64,000 bases of DNA from Larix kaempferi (GCA_027924585.1 BSBM01000370.1:31703501-31767500); one strand, 5' to 3'; shown: positions 1 through 12,223, counted from the stretch's first letter. A program made the numbers and translations. Notes: generated from the sequence alone by a model not told the origin.

Positions 1-789
1 CAATTTCACATCCGTCACATCTTTAGGAACCGGCCATTCATTAATGGCCTTTATCTTGGTGGGGTCAACCGCAATCCCTTCCTCAGAGATTATGTGTCCC
101 AAGTACTAAATCTTGTCTTCGTAAAAATCACATTTGCTGAATTTTGCATATAACTAGTGCTCCCTCAAAACTTGCAGAATGATACATAGATGTTCATCAT
201 GCTCTTCCTTGTTCTTAGAATATACCAAAATGTCATCGATAAACACGACTGCAAACTTATCTAAGTATTTGTGCAGAATTTTGTTCATTAAGCACATAAA
301 TACAGCAGGTGCATTAGTTAATCCAAACGGCATGACAATGAACTCATAGTGTCCATAACGGGTTCTAATGGATGTCTTGAAAATGTCTTCATCCTTCACA
401 CGGACCTGATGATATCCTGATCGTAAATCGATCTTTGGGAACACTGTTGCTCCGCGTAGCTGGTCAAAGAGATCGTCAATGCGGAGCAGCGGGTACCTAT
501 TCTTGATCGTCATTTTATTCAGTTGACGATAATCTATGCAAAGTCTTAGGGTACCATCCTTCTTCTTAACAAAAATGACCGGTGCTCCCCAAGGGGACAC
601 GCTGGGTCTTATATATTTTTTATCGATCAGCTCCTTCAGCTGAGATTTTAACTCATTCAGCTCTAGTATGTTCATCCGGTATGGAGCTTTAGAACTTGGT
701 ACAGCACTAGGTATTGATTCAATAGTAAAATCCAGGTCCCTTTTGGGAGGTAAATCTAGGATCTCTTCAGGAAAAATATCTTGGAAATC
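1..789 (-). pseudogene. Element A pol: reverse transcriptase N-terminal part (broken)
   Basis: The reverse transcriptase fingers/palm region of a Ty3/gypsy polyprotein would copy element RNA into cDNA inside the virus-like particle. Visible motifs are [27 protein letters not shown] and the active-site strand [12 protein letters not shown], whose Asp-Asp pair is intact. The frame continues from the gag-protease segment without a shift, but has TAG codons at 790-792, 154-156 and 106-108. The rest of RT, RNase H and integrase lie beyond the window edge. It is non-functional as it stands. Confidence 0.92.
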
Positions 790-792
790 CTA

Positions 793-2631
793 CAAGATGG
801 GTATGTCTTCCATTTTTAGTTTGTCCTCCTTAGTACTTATCTCATCATGCACCGCATTCATAGCAAACATCTGACACCCTTTTCTAATTTCCCTTTTTAC
901 TTGCATGGTTGAAATCTGTCGAACGGATGTTTTTCTGGGGATTCCTTTTACCTCTGTTGTCTTTCCTTCATCATCCAGGCAAATGAAGCTTTTTTCATAA
1001 CAATTCAGAATGCCCGGATGGGCTTCTAACCAATCCATACCGATTAGGATGTCATATGACCCTAATGGCAGACCATTTAGCTTAACCTGCATTGTTAGTT
1101 GGTTCATGGATAAAGCACAATTTTCCACAAAATCAGAAACCTTCCTTTTTGTTCATGTTGCTAATCTAACTATCCAGGATTTATCGAATTTCTCTGTTTT
1201 CAAATCAAGTCTTTCTACAACAACTGGTGATTTATAACTTAGACTAGCACCAGGTTCAATTAAAATAGAAACTGGGTGGTTTTGCAGCATACCTTCGACC
1301 TCCACCATTGAGACTCGCTGTTCTGCTTGCCGGTTTTCTAATGCTGCGCTAATTCTGGGTACTTCTCTTGCCACATCTCCTACAGTAGCTTCAAACTGTA
1401 TGGAGTGAATATGGTTGGCCGCCCGTTTCCTGAGGGTACAGTCTGAGTCATAATGCGGCCCTTGGCACTCAAAGCATTTTATAGGTGGCTTCTGTTCATT
1501 GGTCCTGGCAACATTGGGGACATTTCTGGGTGCTGTAAATTTCTGTTGCTGATTATTTCTGTTCTGCTGAAATTTTTGATTCTGAAAATTTCTCTTCTGG
1601 AAACTAGAAATGCCACCATATCTAAAAGTCTTCTTTTTCAGTTCAAAGTTACTGGGTTTTGGGTTTTTCCAGCTAGGTACCCCTTCTCTCTTCTTATTAT
1701 GGTCAAAGCAAAAAGTGGCTTTCCTCATGGCTTCCTCTAGGGTCTTAGGGTTATCATACTCTATCCTATCCTTGATGTGGAAAGGTAGACAACTTAGGTA
1801 CCTCTGGACATTCAGTTTTTCTTCCACCATGTACGGCACATATCTTAGCAGACTTAAAAGCTTGCTGTTCGGTTCTTTCATATTCATCGTTCCCAGTTTC
1901 AGATCATAAAATTCTTTGGATTTTTCCTCATACTACTGCTCAGATAAGAATTTCTTCTTGAAGTGTCTTTTAAAAGTACTCCAACTCACATCTCGGTCTT
2001 TAATACCTTTTACCCTTTTAAGGTCTTGCCACCAAATATCTGCCTTCCCGGTCAGATTATAAATTTCCATCTTCGCCTTTAAGGATTCCAAATAGTCGTA
2101 GATCTGAAAATACTTTTTCATGTCGGACAGCCATGCTTCTGCTGTCTCTCCTTTTTCTGTCTCACCATTGAAAGTTGGGGGTTTGATTTTCTTGAATTCA
2201 CCAGATATCTGTTTGTACTGTTTATTCCTTTTTCTTTTTGGCTTACAGTCTCCTTCACTGTTGTCACTAGAGTAGTTATGTTTCTTTTTACATGGTTGTT
2301 TGGCAGCTCTTGATCACGTTGAGTTGTTGTTTTCTTCAGCTGTTTCTGTTTGTTTGTTCTTGCCTTCCTGGGATAGCTCTTTAGTTTCAAAAGTATGTTC
2401 CAGGTTATGTTCATATTTCGGATATTGGTCAAACAGTGCTTGCTTTAACTCTTCCTGTGTCCTCAGGATTCTTTCATTGTCCTGTTTTACTGACTGGATC
2501 TCTACTTTTAATTCATGAAAAGCATGCAATAATTTTGACGAATCAGTACCCCGATTTCCCTGGAATTGTTGTTCCATAATTGGGTTGTTTGGTGGAAATC
2601 TGCCCCTTATGTGTTTAGCTGATCCTTCCAT
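793..2631 (-). pseudogene. Element A gag and protease (broken)
   Basis: The frame starts at ATG 2629-2631, about 130 nt after the primer site. Order along the protein: a Glu/Lys-rich helical N-terminus, the retrotransposon capsid core (WWQDLKRVKG region near 2030), a zinc knuckle of CX2CX3HX4C form (CFECQGPHYDSDC near 1470), then an aspartic-protease-like segment (SILIEPGAS near 1255) in which the usual D-[ST]-G reads E-P-G, so catalysis is probably lost. In-frame stops are TGA 2314-2316, TAG 1933-1935 and TGA 1153-1155. Element B has the same architecture, which supports this reading. Confidence 0.88.
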
Positions 2632-2763
2632 ATCTGTAAATCAAAGAAAATTTTCTGTATACGACAAAATAATTTAAACTTGAGTTAGCTAAAATTTCAC
2701 AGTCATAATTTTTTTTTGTTTGCGTGTTTCTTGGACTGTCTTTAGGCCTAGAGTTCGAACATG

Positions 2764-2776
2764 AGCTCTGATACCA
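2764..2776 (-). promoter_or_regulatory. Element A primer-binding site (initiator tRNA-Met type)
   Basis: On the minus strand the bases read TGGTATCAGAGCT, two bases after the LTR's terminal CA. This is the standard site complementary to the 3' end of initiator tRNA-Met, used to prime minus-strand DNA in plant chromoviruses and many copia elements. Confidence 0.93.
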
Positions 2777-2778
2777 CA

Positions 2779-5700
2779 TGTAACATCGCGATATTTTCAT
2801 AAAATTTTAGAAAAAATAAATCGCCATAAAAAGCTAATATTGTAAAATGCGGAAATAATAATATTCAATAATCAGCAATTAATAAATGTGTCACTTGGTA
2901 GGAACAATTTAATGGTTGTGTCTTTTTGTCTTCTGATGGCGTCATGAAAACCAATTAATGATTATGTTCTTATTTAAATGCTGGAATGATTGAAAAATTT
3001 GGATGCATTTGGAAAACAGAATTATCCTCGACAAGTGCTGACAGTTTAACTTTCCTGGATGATGATGAAAGGGGTCCCACGAGGTGCCCCGAGGCTTACT
3101 TAGCTATTCAGCTAAAGCATTGTACTCGTCCTCTGTGCACAGATTCGCAGGTAAGAGATAGCGATAAAATTCGGAGGGTTTAATAACTGTGATATCAAAA
3201 AAAATGCTTATGAATTTCGATGCCACAGGTATGGTCTCCTTCCAATTCTGTAAGGTGAACCTGTCTATCTCAAGACTACAGATATCGTCCAACTCAGGGT
3301 GTGTTTGTTATGAATGTTTCCGTTAAGTGTTGATGACTTTACGTATGGTCATTCCATAAATGCCTTGCAGTTGTTAAAGTAATTCTTTTATAAATTCGAC
3401 GGTGACAGGTTTAGGACAAAGGCGCATGGTCTTAAGTCATGCTATGGAAAGAGTGATAAGTTGGTTTTAAATCTCTATTGCCTGGGCAATTAAAATGGTG
3501 ATGCTTTAAGTATTAATACCCTACCATGCAATTCATGCGATGGGTCCTTGGGTGGAAACCATACCCTAACGGTGTTTTTATATAACTTATGGTGTGAACA
3601 AACTTTTAAAAGCTCTACAATAATCCCTATGATGAACTTTATGATATTTTTTATGTGATGGGGTGAAGTCACTCCATGCCCAATGGTTGCTCACGACCTT
3701 GGTGGATAATCACATGCTATGAGTGTGCTCGAAAATGGTTATATGGAATCATATAAGACCTTTGTTATATGCTATCGATGGACGTTATACCCTGATAATA
3801 TTTATATGTTGATGCTATTAACGTTGATTCGTATGGATTGGCAGGTGGAATGATGGCCCTGCAAAAGCCTGCGTACGAATCGAGGGTGTATTAAATGATT
3901 AGGTTTGCAATTAAATTACTTGGCCACCGTGTTAAGGATAGTGTTACATGCATGTCTATGTGGATGTTTCGGCATGTGATAAGGTTTGGAAATTTCCTCC
4001 TGCCCTGGTGTCAACAGAAATGGCAACTTCGTGGCTTGGGAGGTAGACGAGCAATTTAATGCTACTCCTGCCACCCTCCAACATGGCTTAATGAAAGTGG
4101 ATCTCCGCCATTGATCATTGTGTATTGGGATGAACTTAACCCTAGAAACTTGTGGATTCTTGTAACATTCTTGGTCATTGTTTCGGTGGTAGGGTTTCGG
4201 AGGTGAGGCCAACCGATCAAGAGGCACTTAGGGTTTGCTATTTTTCTAGCCTTCCCCGGGCTCGATCCTGAGACCGGTATCAGTTCTCAAACTGTATGTG
4301 AGAGCCATCAATGGAGATCGAGTGAGGAGTTAAATGGTGTGGCCATCCACAGGTTAAGTGAGTGCGTCGGTTTGGCGTTGTAGTAGCTTGCAAGTCTGGG
4401 TTTCTCCATCGGGTTGTAAGTCTTCGGGAGTTATCACACAGGGTGGTCTTCGAGCTGGGTGCATCTCCTTCACAGTGGATGGATGCTGGCTTCGTTGGTC
4501 ACGAATCAGGTATCGTAACATTGCAAGGGTTTTCATATTATTCATTGTTGCATGCATTTCTACCTCATGATCCGATGCTTAACTTACTGTATGGTTGTTG
4601 GCAGGTAACCCTCGGCGAACAACAGGGTGTCGGAATAGTTGAATGGGAAAGGAACTAAGAGAACCCAACGGTAAGCTTCGGTGGTATCCCTCCTTAGTGG
4701 TTCTCCTGGAATCGGACTTGATGAGCAAGTGTTGGTAGCATTCCTTCGCGGCAGTGGATTTTGTCTCACCTACAACATTTGGGAAACCTTCAGTTTTAAG
4801 TTTTGTTGATAGCATAGGTGATGTAGATGTTTAAAATATATGGTCGGCCATTCCTAGGCTCGACGAGTTTAGCAGGGTTGAACCCTCGTGTTTGCAAAGA
4901 GTCTTACAACTTTACGTTTTATGTCTCACTGTTTTGAGTACTTCTGGGTTGATGAAAGAAGAGATACAATGACTGTAATTTTGCTTCAGCAGTAGTTGTG
5001 TGTGTAAATCGCATGGGGTTTCGAATGGAACCTTCGGCAAAAGAATGTGGCAACTGTAGGGTGCAACCAATGTTAAAATGGAAACGATAATATTTCAGAG
5101 TTTAATGGTTATGTTTGGTGATTTGAACTTCTCGTTTTTGTATCTGTATCTAAAAGCCTGTTTTAAGTTGTTATTTAAATTGTGGCTATAAGCCGAGAGC
5201 GATCTACCTTTCTTACACTGCGCCTGTGCATGTATGGGTTAAGCCGAGAATAGAAAGGTAATGGTTTTGTTTTGAAAGCATAAGTGATAATGTTAAACCC
5301 TAGTTGTCGATGTGAATGAAATCTGCTTGCCTATAATGATGTTTTAAAGGAACAAGAATAATAACTCTTGGTTCTGCAGTTAAATTGTCTATGGTAATGA
5401 AACCTTCGATTTGGCAACTGTTTAAATGTTTATAAATAATAATGTGATGAGTCAGGTCAACCCTAGCTGGGTGTAGAGATACTGTAACTACCTCTGTCCA
5501 TTCAATACTGCCATGTTTGTCCTTGCTTTTAATAACTTGGTATTCTGTGATGTAAATTCTATCACATGCAATTGATAATTCATAAAAAAGAGAAAATAAC
5601 AGTGAAATCGTCAGTTAATTTGATTACTTATGAATATAGTAGTTTTTTTTCTATTCTAATTATATATATTCCTGTATTCGTCCAATTTGTACCTCTGATG

Positions 5701-7068
5701 AAAGGATAAAATAACACAGTATCTTTCTTTCTTTCTGTACAAGATAATACAGAGATAATACAGTAAAGACAATATTTTATATAAGATCAATTAGATTCTA
5801 AAAACAATAAGCAGATAGAAAAGTGGGAATATGGTTAAACACAATTCATGGTATTGTTTTCTTTGAAGTAATTATTAAAGATCAGTAACCCTAGTTGTTA
5901 ACATAATGTTCATCTTCAGAAATAAGAAAAGAACCTATTACTATGGCTAGTTTTTGGTAAGTTATTCAGCATACCGATTTGAACAGTGAAAACATTGCAT
6001 GCAAGGATTTAATCTACAGCTGCTAAAATACAAGATGCATGATAAACATAGGTCTGTGCATGGGTGGTCTTTGGTTTAGATATTTAGATGCATGCTAGGT
6101 TCACTTTTAACTGGGCAGATTTAATGCTACCTCTTTGTACTGGAGTATGATGCAGCTCCACGCATGGGGAAAAATGCAGAGGAGTCATTTTATCAGTTCA
6201 GCAAATCTAAATTACTTATGATCTAACATTTTCTACTATTGATCATTAAATAGCAATACTAAGCCATTTTCTGAGGGCATTCATATGATTGAAAAAGAAA
6301 ACACAAAAGAATAGAATCTGAGTTTGATGGGAGGAACAAATCACTCAAGAAGCCTGTTCCACCCAACCTACTCCCAAGCAGCCAATATGTCTGCCTTAGG
6401 ACCCCCGAGCCTGTGCACTGATCCACCAGGAGGAAGAAGGTTCTGCAGCTTAGGACTTCTACTTGCAGCAACAAGAAAATATATCTATCCAGCCTTACAG
6501 GCTTAGTAATCAATGGGACCAGCACCAGCACCTCTCGTCTGTCCTTCTCATAACATTTGCAGAATTATACTTGCACTCTCCACAACCTCCCCTATTCGAA
6601 TCTCTCAGCCATCACCTGATGAGGATGAGGAATGTTTCGCAGAAAACATTGTAAGAGCTGCCTGCTTAATTCGAATTTCCCTTTATAGGCTGCCTAGGTC
6701 TTTTTGTAATTAACTGGTCATTAGTGAGCTGCCTGCTCACCTCCCTCCACCTGGAGGGGGAAATGCCACAAAATTAGGGGGAGTTGTCCCATACCAACAG
6801 CTATTGGTAGAGTGAAAATGCTGCCATTTGTCCAATTCCTTCCAACAGCTTCCATTCCTCCTAGTGGGCCAATGGACACTCTTGTAACAGCTTTCTTGAG
6901 TGTTTGTCTCCCATTTGCATTTATTAAATAATAATAATGAGTCATTACATTCATTTTTGACCTACTTGGTCATAATTACAAACTTGTAATTATAATTTAA
7001 CACAAAGTATTTTTGCAAAAAAGGATAATAGTAGAAAATAATTATTCTCAAAAATTGGGTAGGTGACA
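2779..7068 (-). repeat. Element A 5' LTR (4290 bp)
   Basis: On the minus strand the LTR begins TGTCACCTACCC at 7068 and ends with TGTTACA at 2779, the same termini as element B's LTRs. Interior blocks also match B in reverse, for example the Pro-Pro-Gly-like stretch near 6390-6440 corresponding to B's 12840-12880. It is therefore a diverged member of the same family. No long ORF with recognisable product is present; the short ORFs around 4350-4820 and 6260-6710 look like chance frames. A 4.3-kb LTR is very long for a chromovirus. Confidence 0.9.
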
Positions 7069-7473
7069 CCCATGCAGGTGTACACGGTTGGAGTGACTGC
7101 ATGCTTCAAATCCAATTGCGAGAGCGGTTGAATGTTTCCACACTGAGTAGGCTAGAGCCGTTAGACCTAGGGGTGTACGGGCCAGGCGCTAGGCCTGATG
7201 TTGTTATCATGTACTGAGGGCTTAGAGGCCTTATATTTTTGTACTTACTGAAAGATGCGAGGCTTCAGATTTTATAGAGACTCACTGAAAGCCGTCATGC
7301 TTCAGATTTTGTACCAGCACTACTTTTATGATGATATATATATATACAGACATTCCGACGGTTTATAGATTATGTGTTTAAAATGAATGAATGGTGTGGT
7401 CTTGTTATGTGTTTTCTTATATAAAATGAGTTATTTACATGTTATGTCTACTTTTAACAATTCATGAATATGC
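7069..7473 (-). other. Non-coding tail of element C
   Basis: About 400 bp between the extra RNase H frame and element A's LTR. It holds no ORF. It contains a diverged direct repeat of about 35 bp (7247-7320, each copy with CACTGAAAG or TACTGAAAG followed by GCTTCAGATTTT) and a short TA run near 7335-7345. I see no polypurine tract that would mark the start of the 3' LTR. Confidence 0.5.
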
Positions 7474-7887
7474 TTATGTGTGTGCAGTGTACCAATCTAA
7501 GATGAAGTTGGCCATAGAATCGGCAACTGTGTTCGCATCTCGTGGAATGTGCAGGTACTGAATGGACTCGAAGGACCTTTCCAGGAGACGGACTCGTCGA
7601 TAGAGACAGAGTAAGATGGGATCGCATATGACGTAGACTCGGTTAAGATGAGAGACCACTAGTTGAGAATCTAGATGGATGACAACGTGGTCCATACCCA
7701 AAGAAATGGCGTCAGTTAGGGTTCCAATGACTGCTTGATATTCTGCAGCATTACTGATTGCGAAACCTAGACACATTCCCCCTGAGCTGATGAGCTCGCC
7801 GGTAGGTGAATAGAGTACCCAAGCTGCCGAAGCAAGGTTACGGGTATGCAGGCTAGCGTCATCCACGAATACATAGCACGTTGCCAT
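7474..7887 (-). CDS. Element C extra RNase H (type I), separate ORF downstream of integrase
   Basis: A 137-residue RNase HI-like domain beginning MATCYVFVDDASL. The catalytic acidic residues expected of RNase HI are all present: Asp in YVFVDD, Glu in NAAEYQAV, Asp in HLDSQLVV and Asp in NTVADSMA. The frame is open to a stop at 7474. It lies about 135 nt beyond the pol stop at 8022 and in another frame, so it is not simply fused to pol. Just before the ATG is TGCATGTGCAG, a good splice acceptor, and AAAGAGGTACAAT overlaps the pol stop region as a possible donor; splicing is inference. Extra RNase H domains are known from Tat-lineage elements, usually, as I recall, between RNase H and integrase. 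Confidence 0.8.
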   Translation of the reverse strand: MATCYVFVDDASLHTRNLASAAWVLYSPTGELISSGGMCLGFAISNAAEYQAVIGTLTDAISLGMDHVVIHLDSQLVVSHLNRVYVICDPILLCLYRRVRLLERSFESIQYLHIPRDANTVADSMANFILDWYTAHT

Positions 7888-8021
7888 CTGCACATGCAGA
7901 CATAACATGGTATAAGAAACGAAACAAGAACTAAACACACAAAAAATCAACGCGTCGCACCACACAAAAAACACACACACGCCATGTACAGTATATACAA
8001 GAGTACTTATGCATGAAAGAC

Positions 8022-9293
8022 TCAGGCATTGTACCTCTTTAGTTAGAGCCCATTGCGGGGCTCACCCAAAGATATCCCATCGTAGTCTTCAAGCTCATAT
8101 GCTCCCTTATCCAAGACGTGTTTCACTATTTAAGGTCCATGCCACATGGACTCAAACTTTCCTACCCCCAGCTTATCATGTTTTTGGTCATATGTGAGGA
8201 CCAAATCTCCCTCGTTATAGGTGCAAGGTTCTACCGACTTGTCGTACTGCTCTTTGAAGCGTTTCTTATGATCCTCGTTGGTAAGAGCGGCATCTCGGTG
8301 AGTCTCTTTGAGTTTATCTAGTTAGAGGAAGCGTTCTTCCTCAGCAGTAGTGTTTGGGAGAAGTTCGATGGTGAGCTTGAGGGACGGAATCTCGCACTCA
8401 ATAGGAAGGACTGCCTCCAATCCATACACTAGTTGGAAGGGAGTAAATATAGTGGCGATTTTAACAGAGGTTCAATAAGCCCAAAGTGCGAAGAAGAGCA
8501 TGTTGTGCCAATTGGCCTTGTGCGTACCCACCATACGTTGGACCATAGTTTTCAAGACCTTGTTAATGGCCTCGACCTGTCCATTTGACTATGGGTAGTA
8601 CAGTGTTGAGTTTTCATGGCGAAAACCCAATCTATCGCTCAACTCATCAACCATATGGTTCATAAAGTGAGAACCATGGTCAGTAACTATCACTTGAGGA
8701 ACTCCAAACCACGCTATTACATGATTAAACATGAAGAGTGCAACAGTCTTGCCATCGTTCATGTATGTAGGCATTTCCTCGGCCCACTTTGTAAAGTAGT
8801 CCACAGCTACAATGACATAACTATGCCCCCTGACTGAGGTAGGCTTACAATGCATGAAATCGATGCCCCATTTAGCGAAGGGGCCAGCGGCAATAACCGG
8901 GTGTAACGGGGCGAGATGGGTGCGTTTTTTGGTATGAAAATGTTGGATGGGAGGACATTTTTTTACGGCCTCGATACAATCTTTGAAGATAGATGGCCAA
9001 TAATATCCTGCGTGCAAAATCTTCTGGGCTGTAGCCATCCTAGAGAGGTGACCGCCACATGACCTAACGTGACAGTCATTCAAAATGCATTCATCCTCAT
9101 CATGAGTCAAACAATGTCGAAGGATAGAATCAATACCACAATGGTACAAAGTATCACTGATAATCAGATAATACTTTGCATGGTGGCGTATGCAACGTCG
9201 GTCGTCACGAGACAATTCAGGGCTGAAACGTTGGGTTTGAAGATACAATGTGATATCTCCATACCACGGATCAAACATACTGATAAGAAACAA
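8022..9293 (-). pseudogene. Element C integrase (broken)
   Basis: Retroviral-type integrase. The N-terminal zinc-binding part is near HVRSCGGHL and KKCPPIQHF (second Cys altered). The catalytic D-D-E residues are visible: Asp in WGIDFMH, Asp in VTDHGSHF and Glu in NGQVEAINK. A C-terminal domain (GDLVL, WHGPYIV-like region near 8120) follows and the frame ends TGA at 8022-8024. In-frame stops include TAG 8589-8591 (YYP-stop-SNGQ, from a likely Gln) and TGA 8472-8474, with further stops near 8120 and 8045. The frame is otherwise unshifted with RNase H and RT. Confidence 0.88.
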
Positions 9294-9326
9294 TGACTCA
9301 TCCAGAAAGGAGTCATTGGGCTCAGA

Positions 9327-9797
9327 TTATACATCAATGCGAGGGAGGTCGCAGATGAGCTCAGCAAACACCAAAGACTTTTTCGACTTGGCTTTTTCGA
9401 AAAGAAGATCGAATTCTTGCAGTATCACGATCCAGCATGAATACTTGCCCCCAAGTACCTGACGATTCAGAACGTGGTACATGGGGTTCGAATCAACAAT
9501 GATGGTAGTGGTGCGAAGTAAAATGTAATGTCGAAACTTCTGCACAGCTATGACTGCCGAGAGAGCGAGCTTCTCAACATGTGAATAGCGAGTTTTAGCG
9601 TCAAAGATACCTTTACTGGCATAGTATATCACATGTTCTTGGGCGTTTTGGTCTTCCTGTACCAAAACCATGGCGATAGTGGTGTCGGAATTAGTGAGAT
9701 ATAAAATGTAATCTCGATAGTAATTCAACGGTTGGATCACGGGGGCATGCATGATGGCATGTTTTAAACTATCAAAAGATCGTTGAGCTTGGTCATC
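9327..9797 (-). pseudogene. Element C Ty3-type RNase H region (broken)
   Basis: Follows RT in the same polyprotein and would degrade RNA in RNA:DNA hybrids. Recognisable stretches are LTNSDTTIAMVLVQED (first catalytic Asp appears shifted or replaced), YYASKGIFDAKTRYSHVEKL, and the connection-like ILQEFDLLFEKAKSKKSL. It ends in a stop at 9327 just before the integrase frame. If this domain lost activity, the extra RNase H downstream of integrase could have substituted; that is inference. Confidence 0.8.
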
Positions 9798-10684
9798 CTA
9801 GATGAACGGGATGTCCTTTTTCATTAATATCATGTATCCTTGCGTCTTTTGCACGAAATTACAAATGAAGAGTTGTAAATAAGTTGCTCTTCCTTGCAGA
9901 CTCTGAAGTTCCGTAATGTTGGATGGAGGTGGAAGAGCGACGATGGCTTCCGCCTTCGAGGGATCAATACGGATCCCATCTTTCAAGACGATAAATCCTA
10001 AGAGGCATCCGGACTCGACACAAAATTACTCTCGTGAGGATTCAGACGGATGTTGTACCACCTGCATCTGAGGAAAACAATCGTCAAATGATCTAACTGG
10101 AACTCACGCTACTTTGAGTGAGCAGGGAGGTCATCCAAGTAAGATTCCACAAAGTCCTTCACATCATGGAAGACATATGACATGGCCCACTGGAATGTGG
10201 CACCAGCGTTTTTAAGACCAAACGGAAGCTTACGATATGCAAACATTCCCCAAGAGCAGATGAATGCAGTCTTGTGTTGGTCGGCGGGGTGGATCTCAAT
10301 TTGGTTGTATCCGGAAAAGCCATCCATGAATGAAAAAATGACACTTCCAGCACAATTGTCGATGATCTGGTCGATGAAAGGAGTTGGGTAGTTGTCCTTG
10401 GGACAAGCTTTGTTGAGATCCCGATAATCGACACAGACGTGGATGGTTCCCTGCTTTTTATTCACAGGGACGACGTTTGAGACCCATTATGTCAATGGGA
10501 CATGGTAAATGAAGCCGGCTTTCAAGATTTTCTCAATCTCTGCCTTGATTGCCGTAGTCTTCCGAGGGTGTACCGGTCGTAACTTTTGGCGGACAGGTTT
10601 GACATCAGGATAGGTTTTAATTTCATGTAAAACAATGGAGGGGTCTATCCCAGGAATCTCCTCGTAAGTCCAAGTGAACACGTC
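9798..10684 (-). pseudogene. Element C reverse transcriptase (broken)
   Basis: RT in pieces: VKPVRQKLRPVHP and EIEKILKAGFI at the start, then HVCVDYRDLNKACPKDNYP, FMDGFSGYNQIEI, KLPFGLKNAGATFQ and the active site YLDDLPAHSK. There is an in-frame stop at 10487-10489 and another at 10109-10111; downstream of that the reading frame shifts, and the thumb region resumes in the frame of RNase H (KMGS...DPSKAEAIVALPPP near 9960). All key YxDD residues remain. Confidence 0.9.
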
Positions 10685-10848
10685 TCAGAATCACTTTAAT
10701 AAGGCTGTGGTGGCGATGACTTCTTCAGGGGAACACTTCTAGCCTAACTGAATGTGTTCCACTACACCAGGAGTAACCGAAATGTCTATCAAAGTGGTGG
10801 GATCAATGTTGGAAAAGTTGCCTTCGGATTCCATTTGACATGCGAGTA

Positions 10849-11757
10849 TCAAAGACTGAGAGCCAGAGTAGACATTTGGTGAAAAGATGGTGTGATGTTG
10901 TTCTCCACAGTGTCCAACAAGGGAAGGAAAGACGAATGATGGTGGAGATCTTCCCACGGTGGATCATCTGGGCTCATGATTTCCATAATGGACTCGTCAG
11001 AATGAAAATTCCGTAGCAGAGGATCAGATGATGTCCGTTGTAGAGAACAGGAGGTGGAGGCCATAGCTAAGTGGTCCTCCGGTGCTGACTGGATAGCCTC
11101 ATACATGAGTTCAGCGGGTGATAGAGGAATAGTGTTTCCAATCAGGTGTGTGGTGGCTTCATCAGGTACAAGCCATGAATCAGTGGAGTTGGGGATAGGT
11201 GAAATCTGCAAGGAGATCATGTTCACCATAGCGACATGGTTTGGGGGATCCGAAGTAGGAAAGATGCCCATAAGAGATGAATCCTTAAGGAGGCCAACCC
11301 CCACACTCTCATACTTTTGCGAAGGTTGTCCAAATGAAGGAACGTTATCACCCGGGTGAGTAGTGGTGTTAGGTGTGCAGAAATCTAGTTGGTCGACTGT
11401 GACAATTCGACCTTGATGGGGGAATTGTACTATGCGGAATACAGATGATGCGATCGTAGTCATGGTGTAAAACCAATTACGACCAAGCAGAATGTTATAA
11501 TCTAATGGGGCAGCGACCACTTCCACGTTAAGGGCTGCGATCTTGTCCCCCAGCTTTACTGGTAAAGCTTGTAACATCCCATGAGGTTGAAATCCATGTC
11601 CATCGAAGGCTCTCAAAGTGGTAGGAGAACGATTCAACTCGGGAGAACCAATGGCTCTCCAACAAGCGATCGACATGACTGATGTAGAGGCTCCTTCGTC
11701 CAAAACGATACGATGGATTATCTTCCCAGCAATGTTTGTAGCAACTTGAAGTTCCAA
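10849..11757 (-). pseudogene. Element C aspartic protease and linker to RT
   Basis: The active site is DEGAST in the context RIVLDEGASTSVMS, the D-E-G variant found in plant Athila/Tat gypsy elements, followed by NILLGRNW, the flap/second-half motif of retropepsins. About 170 residues of Ser/Pro-rich linker follow toward RT. The frame ends with a stop at 10849 and a frameshift separates it from RT. The protease would cleave the Gag-Pol polyprotein. Confidence 0.85.
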
Positions 11758-11912
11758 TTGATGGGAGAGCCTCGGTTTGAAGTATTATAGCCGAAACATG
11801 ATGGTATTCAATGAATCCGGGTCAACTGCACCGATGGCAGTGAGGAAAGTATTGCACTGATTTGGATAGTTTTGCAAGACCTCGAGCGTCGACATAGCAT
11901 AAGGAGCTTTTG

Positions 11913-12223
11913 CTAGGTCTCTACAATGTTGTAGTTTTGAGCAGCCCGAGCATTGGGATTGAAAATTGATTTTCTAATCGTGCTCTTGGGTGGATGCAAC
12001 ACTGACTCAAACAAGGGCTTCTCAATGGTGAGAGAAGCAGTCAGAACGGTGACGTCGGGCATCGAAGTGGAATCTTTTTCAGTATTACTTCCAACGGGTT
12101 CCTTGGCTGGAACAGATTCATACGAACAAGAACGTGTGTTCAAGTTGATAGTCTCACTACGTACCATGAGAACATGTGCGGTGGTGGATGATTCTCCTTG
12201 GGAAGAAGAGGTGTGATCGATCG
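11913..12223 (-). pseudogene. Element C gag C-terminal tail next to the B insertion
   Basis: An open minus frame that continues, across the element B insertion, from the gag frame ending at 47344. It is rich in Ser, Thr and Pro with no domain I recognise, and runs into a stop at 11913 before a frameshift into the protease frame. It is included because the junction with B splits it. Confidence 0.6.
12219..12223. repeat. Left TSD of element B (GATCG)
   Basis: GATCG directly precedes B's 5' LTR and recurs directly after its 3' LTR at 47344-47348. A 5-bp duplication is normal for LTR retrotransposon integration and shows that B inserted into element C. Confidence 0.93.

Larger units (their letters stand above)
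1..7068 (-). mobile_element. Element A: Ty3/gypsy chromovirus, 5' part, cut by window edge
   Basis: Read on the minus strand this is 5' LTR (7068-2779), a primer-binding site, then gag, protease and the start of reverse transcriptase running off the left edge. LTR ends, primer site and Gag/RT residues match element B, so A and B belong to one family; B carries a C-terminal chromodomain-like segment, which suggests the chromovirus clade. The gag-pol frame shows six in-frame stops but no frameshift over 2.6 kb. The outer LTR end abuts element C's 3' region at 7069, so A probably inserted there. Its 3' LTR and second TSD copy are outside the window. Confidence 0.9.
7069..12223 (-). mobile_element. 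Element C, 3' half (Tat/Athila-like Ty3/gypsy)
   Basis: Minus-strand order from 12223 downward is the gag C-terminus, protease, reverse transcriptase, RNase H, integrase and a separate extra RNase H, followed by a non-coding tail. The other half (gag, leader, primer site, 5' LTR) lies at 47344-about 53350 on the same strand, and the two halves are separated by element B with a 5-bp TSD. The DEGAS-type protease, the primer-site sequence and the extra RNase H suggest the Tat/Athila side of plant gypsy elements. The 3' LTR is not seen; element A starts at 7068. Confidence 0.88.

Noticed and set aside
4354-4815. Overlapping small ORFs in element A's LTR
   Set aside because: Short, overlapping on both strands, and without similarity I recognise; not conserved as frames in B's LTRs as far as I can see.
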